Of a stretch of DNA of 31,195 bases, positions 1-7,386 are shown one piece after another. Both the position numbers and the translations under genes were made by a program. Below the pieces are notes generated by a model. The model was not told the DNA's origin. It saw only the letters and a program-made list of their open reading frames with translations, and made no database searches. The first letter of the stretch is position 1; each line of letters opens with the position of its first letter. Location of the stretch: positions 1 to 31,195 of IMG/VR virus record IMGVR_UViG_3300046167_000051. One strand, written 5' to 3'. Origin of the DNA: a virus.

Positions 1-59
1 TATTATAAGAATATTTTATCATATTTTTTCGTATAACAATGCAACCAAAAGGACAACTA

Positions 60-341
60 ATGAAAACAAATGACATATCAGCGTTCAGAAAGCATAATAA
101 GCATGACCTTTCTGAGCGTTTACAAGAGTGCTTATTCTATCTTTTACTAGGGTTACCTACTAAAGCTATAGCTGAAAAGATGGATTGCTCATTTCGTACT
201 TGTAGACAACATACCAGGTTCGTTTATGATCAATTTGATGTTAACTCACACACTGAGTTACTAGCTAAGTTTATTACACCAGAAACTTTACAAGAAGAAC
301 AAGAGCGAATGATGTGGAGAAAGGGTGATGAAAAAAGATAA
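60..341 (+). CDS. Small stand-alone LuxR/GerE-type HTH protein (first of a tandem pair)
   Basis: This is a 93-aa protein made almost entirely of one LuxR (GerE) C-terminal helix-turn-helix. The run from DLSERLQE through GLPTKAIAEKMDCS to NSHTELLAKF follows the family pattern: a leading hydrophobic helix, the G-L-x-x-K-x-I-A-E-K-M core, a recognition helix, and the conserved SHTELL end. There is no receiver or autoinducer-binding domain, so it probably acts as a minimal DNA-binding regulator. The ATG at 60 is preferred over the in-frame ATG at 39 because AAAAGGA lies just upstream of 60. The gene overlaps the next, which encodes a second copy of the same fold, by 14 bases. Its position at the head of the replication arm suggests early regulation, which is an inference. 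The operator is unknown. Confidence 0.8.
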   Translation: MKTNDISAFRKHNKHDLSERLQECLFYLLLGLPTKAIAEKMDCSFRTCRQHTRFVYDQFDVNSHTELLAKFITPETLQEEQERMMWRKGDEKR

Positions 342-528
342 ATTAGATCCTCGATGTCAAGCAGTTTTAGTTGGGATATTAAAAGGCTTGAGCAATTCTG
401 AGATAGCAAACAAGCTAGGACATTCAGAGAATCACATTCGTATGCAGCTCTATAAGATCCTAGAGCATTATGAATTGCACTCTCGTACTCAACTGCTTGC
501 AGAATACTGTTTGCGAGTATGCCTTTGA
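328..528 (+). CDS. Second small LuxR/GerE-type HTH protein
   Basis: This is a 66-aa protein that is again little more than a LuxR-type HTH. LDPRCQAVLVGILKGLSNSE, then the IANKLGHSE core, then LHSRTQLLAEY matches the family, including the GLSNxEIAxKL signature and the SRTQLL terminal turn. It aligns end to end with the upstream protein, so the two are probably diverged duplicates. The ATG at 328 is preferred over the GTG at 325 because GGAG and AAGGG lie within the preceding 12 bases. It overlaps the upstream gene and is presumably translationally coupled to it. The two proteins could form a heterodimer or bind related sites, but nothing in the sequence proves this. Confidence 0.78.
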   Translation: MKKDKLDPRCQAVLVGILKGLSNSEIANKLGHSENHIRMQLYKILEHYELHSRTQLLAEYCLRVCL

Positions 529-717
529 ATGGGAAACTAAACAACTTGAAGGGACTAAGTATCATGGAACTATTTGATGTGCTAATATTGTCTGTATATG
601 AACCCGCTAAAAAGATCAGATCAGGGGTCACAAGCTGAGGAGTTTGATGTTTTGAATAGAGAATGGGATCACACTAGAAATGATGGTACAACTGCTATGC
701 TTAGTGCCACATTATGA
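519..717 (+). other. Gap with two short overlapping ORFs, coding status uncertain
   Basis: Between the second HTH gene and the primase there are about 200 bases without a clear gene. Two short frames overlap here. One runs 519-638 (39 codons; an internal ATG at 564 has AAGGGA upstream) and the other 598-717 (39 codons, no clear ribosome site). Moving from the first to the second needs one base skipped, the same kind of break seen in several real genes of this window, so they may be one small gene of about 50-65 codons. I recognise no family, and the frames may be meaningless. Confidence 0.2.
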
Positions 718-728
718 GGGAGGTCTTG

Positions 729-824
729 ATGAGTAGTCCGCAGAAGGGTGATCCTCTTTATAAGAAATCTTGTGAAAAGTGTGGGTCTAGTGATGCGAAT
801 CAAGTTTTTTCCCTACGACCATAA
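729..824 (+). CDS. Primase zinc-binding domain fragment (N-terminus of the gp4-like primase-helicase, frameshifted)
   Basis: This is a 31-codon open frame with a strong ribosome site (GAGGGAGGT at 716-724, ATG at 729). It encodes SCEKCGSSDANQVF, which closely resembles the first half of the T7 gp4 zinc motif (CxxCGSSDGNSLF). The frame stops after Leu-Arg-Pro. The second half, DHKPNDSWCFACEN, with its CxxC, is present immediately downstream in the +1 frame (814-858). A second +1 step near 860-866 is then needed to enter the helicase frame. Removing one base at each place gives a continuous protein of about 560 aa from 729 to 2413, close to the 566 aa of T7 gp4. The zinc site is intact at the residue level, so two base errors are more likely than decay. 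Confidence 0.75.
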   Translation: MSSPQKGDPLYKKSCEKCGSSDANQVFSLRP

Positions 825-850
825 ACCAAACGATAGCTGGTGCTTCGCTT

Positions 851-2413
851 GTGAAAACATTTTTCCGAGTGGATGATAGCTTAGACAAAGTAGTACCAAT
901 AAAACAACAGTACAACAAGGTTAGCACAATGGAAATTGAAGATATTAAGAAACTGCCTATCAGAGCATTAGAAGATAGAAAAATCAGAAAAGAAACTTGT
1001 GCTGCTTACAGGGTCAGGGTTGCTTTATCTCAGGAAGATGGTAAAACAATCACCAGTATATTCTCACCTGATACAAGCGAGGGTATCCTGGTTGGTTATG
1101 AGCAAAAGCAAGTCAAAGATAAAAGATTTATGTCTATAGGTGATCGTAAGGGCCATTTAGATTTATGGGGCAAACACCATGCTGCAGCTTGCAATGGTCA
1201 TAAACTTTATATTACTGAAGGTAGGCTTGATGCTCTGAGTTTATATCAGGTTATTAAAGATCACACTGCTGAGAAGTACAAGCATCTTAAACCATCTGTC
1301 GTCAGTTTAACTAAAGGTTGTTCGGGTGCAGTAAAAGATTTGATCAACAATAGGAACTTTGTTGAGTCATTCAAAGAGATCATCTTATGCTTTGATAATG
1401 ATCAGGCAGGTGATAAGGCTGTTAAAGAAGTCCTTAAAGTATTTCCAATGGCAAAGGTCGCTACACTACCCTTGAAAGATGCTAGTGACATGCTTGTAGC
1501 CGACAAGTCAAAAGAGTTGTTTCAACAAGTTATTTTTAGAAGTGCTGTACAACGACAGGGAGAAGTGGTCGAGGTTAATGATGAATTAATCAAGAAAGCC
1601 CTACAAAGACCGACACGGGGATTATCTACTTGTTGGGCTACTTTAGATGCAATAACCCACAATGGCATACTAAGAAAAAATACCATAGTTGTGCTAGCTT
1701 CTTATCCTAAGGGCGGCAAGAGTGAGTTTAAAAACCAATTAGTTAAACACATAATCATAGAGCATGGTAGACCAGTGGGTGTTTATGACCTTGAAGTACA
1801 CCCGATAAAAACCTTAAAACAAATAGCTTCTAAGTTAGCAAGAACAAACTTCTTGTTACCTGACAATAACTATGATGATAGGTTGTTAGCGTCTACCTTA
1901 GATAGGTTTAAAGGTAATCTCTTTTTGTATGATCGTACAGGCAGTAGGGATTGGCATGACATAAAGGCTTGTATTATTGAGCAGCACTTGATTGATGGTG
2001 TATGTGAGTTCTTTTTAGATCCACTTACAGCACTAATATCTAGGTACACTAGCTCAGAAGCTAATGATAAGTTGAATGAGATAATGACTGACCTAGCTGA
2101 CCTAGTAAACTGTTATCCTATTACAATACTATGTTTTAGCCACGTTAATCCACCCAGTAAAGGCAACAAGAGTCACGAAGAAGGTGGTAAGGTACTGTCT
2201 GGACAGATGACGGGATCGCGGGCTATTGAAAAATGGAGTCATATTGGCTTGGGGTTAGAGCGTGATAGATCGGCAGACTGCCCTCCTGACAAAGTTAATC
2301 ACAGTCAGGTTAAGATTTTATATGATCGTGAGTTTGGTACGAGCGGTTCAGTAGATATGTTTTACGATAGTGAAACTACTGAATATTTAGAACCTAAAAC
2401 GAGGATTTGGTAA
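851..2413 (+). CDS. Primase-helicase, T7 gp4-like (TOPRIM plus RecA-fold helicase)
   Basis: A bifunctional replisome enzyme that lays down primers and unwinds DNA as a ring. In the 520-codon frame the TOPRIM primase signature appears as ITEGRLDAL (Glu near residue 123) and CFDNDQAGDKA (Asp near 182 and 184). The helicase half has a Walker A segment SYPKGGKS near 284-291, starting with Ser as in T7 gp4. It also has an acidic DLE segment near 313-315, a Walker B-like FFLDPLTAL, and the late motif LSGQMTGSRAIEKWSHI. The frame opens at a GTG (851), but homology runs upstream through a frameshifted zinc domain, so 851 is probably not the real start. A short form lacking the zinc domain, as in T7 gp4B, cannot be excluded. 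The next gene begins 2 bases after the stop. Confidence 0.93.
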   Translation: MKTFFRVDDSLDKVVPIKQQYNKVSTMEIEDIKKLPIRALEDRKIRKETCAAYRVRVALSQEDGKTITSIFSPDTSEGILVGYEQKQVKDKRFMSIGDRKGHLDLWGKHHAAACNGHKLYITEGRLDALSLYQVIKDHTAEKYKHLKPSVVSLTKGCSGAVKDLINNRNFVESFKEIILCFDNDQAGDKAVKEVLKVFPMAKVATLPLKDASDMLVADKSKELFQQVIFRSAVQRQGEVVEVNDELIKKALQRPTRGLSTCWATLDAITHNGILRKNTIVVLASYPKGGKSEFKNQLVKHIIIEHGRPVGVYDLEVHPIKTLKQIASKLARTNFLLPDNNYDDRLLASTLDRFKGNLFLYDRTGSRDWHDIKACIIEQHLIDGVCEFFLDPLTALISRYTSSEANDKLNEIMTDLADLVNCYPITILCFSHVNPPSKGNKSHEEGGKVLSGQMTGSRAIEKWSHIGLGLERDRSADCPPDKVNHSQVKILYDREFGTSGSVDMFYDSETTEYLEPKTRIW

Positions 2414-2414
2414 T

Positions 2415-2867
2415 ATGACAATCGATACCTTTAAAAGAGATTTACAAAGAGGCGAAGATATTGAGCAACACGCTTTAAAAATCATACAAGAAAAGTACCC
2501 AAATGCTTATAAAGTCAAAGGATACTGTAAAGAGTGGGATATATTTATACCCTCTATTAATAAGGGTATAGAAATAAAGTCTGACTTTAAATCTAAGTAC
2601 ACAGGAAATCTTGTTGTTGAAATAGAGTTTGGTGGCAAGCCCTCTGCTTTGTCTACCACAAAGGCTTATCGTTGGTTTTTTTACACTGGCGATAGTATTA
2701 TAATAACCTCGCCTGACAGGTTGCAACAATTAATAAAAGATAATAATCTTTATCCAGCTACTTTTACGGGTCGTGGTGATAGCAAAAGTAAAAAGGCTTT
2801 TTTAATTAAAAAACATTTAATAGAAGATACAGCTTTTTTAGTATTAAAGGATAACATTAATGACTGA
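2415..2867 (+). CDS. Putative PD-(D/E)XK-fold nuclease of the replication module
   Basis: This 150-aa protein has the residue layout of a PD-(D/E)XK nuclease. Glu17 lies in an N-terminal helix, Asp42 in KEWDIFIP, and the E-x-K pair is Glu53/Lys55 in GIEIKSD, followed by predicted strands and a conserved aromatic segment (YRWFFYTGD). That fold is used by many phage endonucleases and resolvases. The family assignment rests on the motif spacing only. The gene sits between primase-helicase and DNA polymerase, starts 2 bases after the former and overlaps the latter by 8 bases. It is therefore almost certainly part of the replication operon. A nicking or end-processing role is plausible but not shown. 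It is visibly AT-richer than its neighbours. Confidence 0.6.
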   Translation: MTIDTFKRDLQRGEDIEQHALKIIQEKYPNAYKVKGYCKEWDIFIPSINKGIEIKSDFKSKYTGNLVVEIEFGGKPSALSTTKAYRWFFYTGDSIIITSPDRLQQLIKDNNLYPATFTGRGDSKSKKAFLIKKHLIEDTAFLVLKDNIND

Positions 2868-4668
2868 GTATGTATTTGATATAGAAGCTGATGGTATTGA
2901 TGCAACAAAGATACATTGCATGATTGCTAATGGAGAAGAAGTTGATAAGACTTTCTTTGAGAACCTTAGTAGTGATAGTGTTCTAATAGGTCATAACGTA
3001 GTCCGATATGATATTCCAGTACTAGAGAGGTTGTTAGGCATTAAGATCAAAGCACAGCTTATAGATACCCTAGCTTTATCTTGGTACTTGTTCCCTACAA
3101 TTAACAGGCATGGATTAGAGCAGTGGGGCGAAAGATTAAAAATCGAGAAGCCAACCATTACTGATTGGGAAAACTTATCTCGTGAAGAATATCTTTATCG
3201 CTGCAAAGAAGATGTGAAGATTAACACCAAGCTATGGGGTTTACAGAAGTCTTTGTTGATTAAGATTTATGATAGTGACTATCAACCACTGGTTCGTTAC
3301 CTATCATTCAAGATGAAAATGGCTATGTTGCAAGAGAAATCAAAGTGGAAGCTAGACGTAGATAAAGCTAACACCTTACTCAATGAGTTAGAGCTAAAGA
3401 ACGAGCAAGCAATCAATGAATTATCTAAAGTTATGCCTACAGTTCCTAAGATAGCAAATCGTAAACGACCAAAACTACCCTATAAGCAGGATGGTTCTTT
3501 GTCTGTAGCTGGTGAGAGATGGAAAGTCTTAGCAGAAGCTAATGGATTTACTATTGAGTACGACCATGAGATAGAAGAAGTAGTAGGTCAAGACGAACCC
3601 AATCCTACTAGTAGTAAACAGATCAAGGACTGGCTATTTACTTTAGGTTGGAAGCCTATGACATTCAACTTTGTAGATGATAGGGAGATACCCCAAGTAA
3701 AAACTAAAGATGGAGAATTGTGTAAGTCTATTAAGAAGTTATCCGACCTACACCCAGAGGTCTTAGTTCTCGATTCTATGGCAGTTGTTAAGCATCGTAT
3801 AGGGTTGGTCAAAGGGTTACTAAAGAACGAGCAGAATGGCTTTGTACAGGCTTGTATACAAGGATTAACTAACACTCTTAGATTTAAACATGCAGTATGC
3901 GTTAATCTACCCTCTGCGAGAAAGCCTTACGGATTAGAAATTAGAGGTTTATTGACAGCTAAAACTGATAATACAGAGTTATGTGGCAGTGATATGTGTA
4001 GCCTAGAGGACAGAGTCAAGCAACATTATATGTGGGAGCATGACGAAGAGTACGTTAAAGAGATGAGTAAACCAGACTTTGACCCACACCTTGACCTTGC
4101 ACTATCTGCTAAAGCTATTACTCAACAAGAGATGCAAGATTATAAAAATGGTAACAAACTTGATAGGATTTCTCAGCTACGATACAACTACAAGGGTGGT
4201 AACTATGCACTTCAGTATGGTGCAGGAATTAAAACGCTAGCAAAACAGTTGGGTATTACTATGAAGGAAGCCAAAGTAATCAGTGAAGCATACTGGGAAC
4301 GTAACTGGGGTGTTAAAGCTATTAGTGACAGCATGGTAACTAAAGAAGTTGAAGGTGCTACATGGCAGTACAATCCTGTATCTAAGCTATGGTACAGTTT
4401 AAGAAGCGACAAGGATAAGTTCAGTACATTGTGTCAGGGTACAGGTACTTATTTGTTTGATGCGTGGGTGGGGTTCATCTTAAAAGAAAGAGAGCAACTA
4501 ACAGCTAACTTTCATGATGAAATAATATTGGAGGTAAAGAAAGGTAATAGAGATAAATGTGTTAAATTGTTGGAAAATAGTATAAAAAAAGTAAATCGTA
4601 TGCTAAAATTGAATCGAGAGTTGCAGGTTGATGTCCAATTTGGTGCAAATTATTCAGAAATACATTAA
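2860..4668 (+). CDS. DNA polymerase, family A (T7-like, with 3'-5' exonuclease domain)
   Basis: The 602-aa replicative polymerase starts with a proofreading exonuclease. Its ExoI motif is FDIEAD (Asp7, Glu9), the ExoII region is LIGHNVVRYDIPVL (about residues 42-55), and ExoIII is YRCKEDV (about 113-119). The polymerase half has motif A in GSDMCSLEDR (Asp378), motif B in RYNYKGGNYALQYGAG (Arg441, Lys445), and motif C HDE at 552-554. These are the catalytic residues of family A enzymes. The length is shorter than T7 gp5 (704 aa), and I see no DnaJ-like zinc insertion of the kind reported for HMO-2011. The start overlaps the upstream gene by 8 bases and is preceded by AAAGGAT. Confidence 0.95.
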   Translation: MTEYVFDIEADGIDATKIHCMIANGEEVDKTFFENLSSDSVLIGHNVVRYDIPVLERLLGIKIKAQLIDTLALSWYLFPTINRHGLEQWGERLKIEKPTITDWENLSREEYLYRCKEDVKINTKLWGLQKSLLIKIYDSDYQPLVRYLSFKMKMAMLQEKSKWKLDVDKANTLLNELELKNEQAINELSKVMPTVPKIANRKRPKLPYKQDGSLSVAGERWKVLAEANGFTIEYDHEIEEVVGQDEPNPTSSKQIKDWLFTLGWKPMTFNFVDDREIPQVKTKDGELCKSIKKLSDLHPEVLVLDSMAVVKHRIGLVKGLLKNEQNGFVQACIQGLTNTLRFKHAVCVNLPSARKPYGLEIRGLLTAKTDNTELCGSDMCSLEDRVKQHYMWEHDEEYVKEMSKPDFDPHLDLALSAKAITQQEMQDYKNGNKLDRISQLRYNYKGGNYALQYGAGIKTLAKQLGITMKEAKVISEAYWERNWGVKAISDSMVTKEVEGATWQYNPVSKLWYSLRSDKDKFSTLCQGTGTYLFDAWVGFILKEREQLTANFHDEIILEVKKGNRDKCVKLLENSIKKVNRMLKLNRELQVDVQFGANYSEIH

Positions 4669-4678
4669 GGAGATTAAG

Positions 4679-5320
4679 ATGGGATTTGAAAGAAAGTCAG
4701 CAGTACAATCAAAAACTACAAGCAACATGGAGTATGAAAACTTAACCGAAGGCGAACATGAAGCAAGGTTAATCTATGTAGCTGATTGTGGTATGCAACT
4801 TCGTGAGTACAAAGGCGAGGTTAAATCACCAGCACAACAAATTGCTTTGTGCTTTGAAGTGCTAGGCTCTACTGTAAAGATAGATGATGTAGAACAGCCA
4901 AGAATTATTTGGTCTAAACCTTTTAATATATTTGGTACTATGTCTGGGTTATCTACAGAGTATGAAATGTTTAAGGCTTTTGTACCTACAGCTAAAGAAG
5001 ATACAGTAGCAGATTGGGAGTCAGTATTAGGTGAACCAGTTAATATTATTATCAAACACACCCACAAAGATGGTGCTGTGTACGATAATGTATCTGGTAT
5101 TACTGCTATTCCAAGTAAGTATCGTTCTAAGGTAGACAAGGCTATTACTACTGAATTTGCTATAGCTGGCTCTGAGGATGTTGATAGCCCTGCTATTAAA
5201 AGTTTATTTGGATTAGCTAAGTTTGTTCACGATAAGCGTATTACTGGTAATGTTGCACCAGCTAAAGAGCCAAAGCCAGTAGTAGAAGAAGAAGATTTTG
5301 ATAGTGATGTTCCATTTTAA
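4679..5320 (+). CDS. Single-stranded DNA-binding protein (gp2.5/SSB-like)
   Basis: This 213-aa protein ends in a strongly acidic tail closed by FDSDVPF. That matches the acidic, aromatic C-terminus through which SSB and T7 gp2.5 proteins contact polymerase and helicase. The body is predicted to be strand-rich (NLTEGEHEARLIYVADCG near the start, PVNIIIKHTHKDG near residue 120), consistent with an OB fold. It lies directly between DNA polymerase and the 5'-3' exonuclease, where such a protein belongs. AAGGAG at 4667-4672, overlapping the polymerase stop, fixes the ATG at 4679. An in-frame ATG at 4628 lies inside the polymerase gene and has no such site. Function is inferred from tail, size and position rather than from a recognised core motif. 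Confidence 0.75.
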   Translation: MGFERKSAVQSKTTSNMEYENLTEGEHEARLIYVADCGMQLREYKGEVKSPAQQIALCFEVLGSTVKIDDVEQPRIIWSKPFNIFGTMSGLSTEYEMFKAFVPTAKEDTVADWESVLGEPVNIIIKHTHKDGAVYDNVSGITAIPSKYRSKVDKAITTEFAIAGSEDVDSPAIKSLFGLAKFVHDKRITGNVAPAKEPKPVVEEEDFDSDVPF

Positions 5321-6037
5321 ATGCACGCCCTAGTCGATGGAGACATTATTGCCTATCGTGTAGGCTTTGCTTGTCAGAAGAAGGATAAGGAAACAGGGTT
5401 AGTTACTGCTGACCCTTTATCTTATGCTTTACACTCTACTAAGCTCTATGTCAATCAGATAATAGATGACTGTGGCTGCAACAGCTACACTATATACCTC
5501 ACACCTAAGACAACCTTCCGTAACAAAGTAAGAGATGATTACAAGGCAAACCGCAAAGGTATTGACAAGCCTGTACACATCAAAGCAATAAGAGATTACT
5601 TAGTCAATATTTACAAGGCTAAGATAGTAAAGAACATTGAGGCTGATGATGCGTTAGGTCTTAAACAAGATCGGAATACTATGATATGCAGCATAGATAA
5701 AGATTTGTTAATGTGTGAAGGCAATCATTACAATTTTGTAAAGCAAACTTTTACAACTGTAACTAAAGGCACTGAATTTTTTTATCAACAAATGATAACT
5801 GGTGATAGTGCGGATAATATCTTAGGGATTAGAGGTCTTGGTAAAGTTAAGGCAAGCAAGCTATTAAAGGATACTGCAAGGGAAGATTGGGATAATATGA
5901 TTATTGATTTGTACATAAAAGAGTTTGGCTACGAGGAAGGTCGTAACAGATGCGTTCAGAATAGCCAACTCTTATGGATATTACAAAAAAACAAACAAAT
6001 GCCAATGGACTTTAGTTATGATGCTACAACAACTTGA
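5321..6037 (+). CDS. 5'-3' exonuclease / flap endonuclease family (T7 gp6 role)
   Basis: This 238-aa FEN/PIN-type nuclease would remove primers and degrade DNA from 5' ends. Conserved acidic clusters are visible in order: LVDGDIIAYR (Asp6, Asp8), IEADDALG (Glu107, Asp109, Asp110), SIDKDLL (Asp126, Asp128) and MITGDSADNILG (Asp162, Asp165). They are followed by the helix-hairpin-helix-like GIRGLGKVKASKLL. The ATG abuts the SSB stop with no gap, so coupled translation is likely. The gene ends inside the first codons of the next one. The acidic residues expected for two-metal catalysis are present, so it should be active. Confidence 0.92.
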   Translation: MHALVDGDIIAYRVGFACQKKDKETGLVTADPLSYALHSTKLYVNQIIDDCGCNSYTIYLTPKTTFRNKVRDDYKANRKGIDKPVHIKAIRDYLVNIYKAKIVKNIEADDALGLKQDRNTMICSIDKDLLMCEGNHYNFVKQTFTTVTKGTEFFYQQMITGDSADNILGIRGLGKVKASKLLKDTAREDWDNMIIDLYIKEFGYEEGRNRCVQNSQLLWILQKNKQMPMDFSYDATTT

Positions 6038-6695
6038 AATGTTTAAGAAAGACCAACAATTAGTTTTAATTGGCGATTACGTTGTTAAGCAAATTGAATA
6101 TAAAGAAACAAAACCTTTTATATTAGATATACATTATGCAAAGCGTATGCCTTCTATAAGTTTTGCTTATGGTTTGTTTTTAAACAACACTTTAGTTGGA
6201 ATGGTTTCTTATGGTTCACCACCTTCCCCTTCTTTGTGTAAAGGTATAGCTGGAGAAAGTAATAAACATCTTGTTATAGAGCTAAACAGATTGGTTCTTA
6301 AAAACAATAAGAAAAATGAAGCATCTATTTTAATTTCATCTTCTTTTAAGTTGCTACCAAAACCAAAAATAATTGTTTCTTATGCAGATACTGAACAAAA
6401 TCATTTAGGAATAGTGTATCAAGCAACCAACTTTTTATATACTGGTTTATCTGATAAAAGGAAAGAATGGAGAATAAAAAACTCTAATTTACATAGTAAA
6501 ACTGTTTGTGAAAAATATACATTAAACGAAAGAAAGTTTAATGCAGATAAGTTTATACAAATAGAAAGACCTAGAAAACATAGATACATATATTTAATTG
6601 GAAATAAAACTGAAAAAAAACAACTTAAAAAACAATTAAAATATAAACAATTAGATTATCCTAAAGGTTTTAAATATGAACAAGTACAGAAGTAA
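6018..6695 (+). CDS. Mom-family adenine modification enzyme (GNAT-like)
   Basis: This 225-aa protein resembles the phage Mom family, which converts adenine in DNA to a bulky modified base and so protects phage DNA from restriction. The recognisable stretch runs from ISFAYGLFLNNTLVGMVSYG through VIELNRLVL, KIIVSYADTEQNHLGIVYQA and FLYTGLSD to a basic end with KHRYIYLIGNK and LDYPKG. These segments occur in this order in Mom-like proteins that I recall. The start is uncertain: ATGs at 6018, 6021 and 6039 all lack a good ribosome site, and the conserved core begins after all of them. It overlaps the exonuclease end and the endonuclease I start. Base composition is noticeably more AT-rich than in the flanking polymerase genes, which hints at separate acquisition. 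Confidence 0.78.
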   Translation: MMLQQLEMFKKDQQLVLIGDYVVKQIEYKETKPFILDIHYAKRMPSISFAYGLFLNNTLVGMVSYGSPPSPSLCKGIAGESNKHLVIELNRLVLKNNKKNEASILISSSFKLLPKPKIIVSYADTEQNHLGIVYQATNFLYTGLSDKRKEWRIKNSNLHSKTVCEKYTLNERKFNADKFIQIERPRKHRYIYLIGNKTEKKQLKKQLKYKQLDYPKGFKYEQVQK

Positions 6696-7086
6696 GTATG
6701 AAGCTAATATAGCTAAAGACTTAAAAGCTAGAAGAATTAAATTTGAGTACGAAACTATAAAGATACCTTACTATTTAAGTAAGAAAGGTAGATGTAAGTT
6801 TTGTTCATCTGGTGTGGTGTTTGTTCACAAAGTATATACACCTGACTTTATAATAGGTTCACTTATTATTGAGGCTAAAGGAAGGTTTGTAAGTTCCGAC
6901 AGAACAAAAATGTTAGCTGCCAAAGAAGCAAATCCAAATTTAGATATTCGTATGTTGTTTATGCGTGATCAGTGGTGTACTAAAAAGAAAAGAAAAAGAT
7001 ATTCTGATTGGTGTAACGACCATAATATTCCTTTTGCTTTTGGTACAGCACTACCTAAGTCTTGGTTAAGGGAGTCAAGAAAATGA
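6676..7086 (+). CDS. Endonuclease I, Holliday-junction resolvase (T7 gp3-like)
   Basis: This 136-aa enzyme matches T7 endonuclease I, which cuts branched DNA and trims replication intermediates before packaging. YRSKYEANIAKDL, then KFEYETIKIPY, YTPDFIIG, LIIEAKGRF and LDIRMLF parallel the T7 protein step by step. The expected catalytic residues are present: Glu9, Asp57, Glu66 and Lys68. Between the second strand and YTPDF it carries an insertion with a CxxC (residues 40-43) and His51, which I do not recall in T7 gp3 and which might bind metal. It starts 20 bases before the end of the Mom-like gene and shares an ATGA junction with the next gene. Confidence 0.9.
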   Translation: MNKYRSKYEANIAKDLKARRIKFEYETIKIPYYLSKKGRCKFCSSGVVFVHKVYTPDFIIGSLIIEAKGRFVSSDRTKMLAAKEANPNLDIRMLFMRDQWCTKKKRKRYSDWCNDHNIPFAFGTALPKSWLRESRK

Positions 7087-7385
7087 TGGATACACTTTAT
7101 TGTATTTCTTGCGGTACTTGTAATCCTGAGTACCGAATAATTAAAGGAATGAAGTCCTGCAAGATTTGTAGAGATGGTGCTGTACTAACTGTCAATGAGA
7201 TGATAGATGTTATTAATGACCTACAAGTACAGGGGTTATTACCTAGTAACTTCTTGAGTGACAGAGTAGAGCAACAATTTCAACGAGGGGAGATAGATTT
7301 TGATGATGACCTCCTATCCGTTGAACAAGCTATATCATTATCAGATGCCATGCGTGATATGTACGACATAGATGAGGAGCGTTAA
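7083..7385 (+). CDS. Small zinc-ribbon protein, function unknown
   Basis: This 100-aa protein has an N-terminal zinc-ribbon-like pair, CISCG...SCKIC (cysteines at about residues 6, 9, 25 and 28). An acidic, mostly helical remainder follows, rich in Asp and Glu (FDDDLLSVEQ). The ATG at 7083 overlaps the endonuclease I stop in an ATGATG context and is preceded by AAGGGAG, so it is preferred over the upstream TTG at 7062. I do not recognise a family. Its place between a resolvase and a phosphoesterase in a tightly packed operon suggests a nucleic-acid-related or accessory role, but that is only positional. Confidence 0.7.
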   Translation: MMDTLYCISCGTCNPEYRIIKGMKSCKICRDGAVLTVNEMIDVINDLQVQGLLPSNFLSDRVEQQFQRGEIDFDDDLLSVEQAISLSDAMRDMYDIDEER

Positions 7386-7386
7386 G

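Noticed and set aside
1-59. AT-rich left edge as a promoter or genome terminus
   Set aside because: Several TATAAT-like strings exist, but no matching -35 is visible and the window edge cuts the context. Terminal repeats were not found by eye between the two ends.
851-2413. Primase-helicase as a complete gene starting at GTG 851
   Set aside because: The GTG lies inside the coding of the zinc-domain end (CEN), has no ribosome site, and homology continues upstream in other frames.
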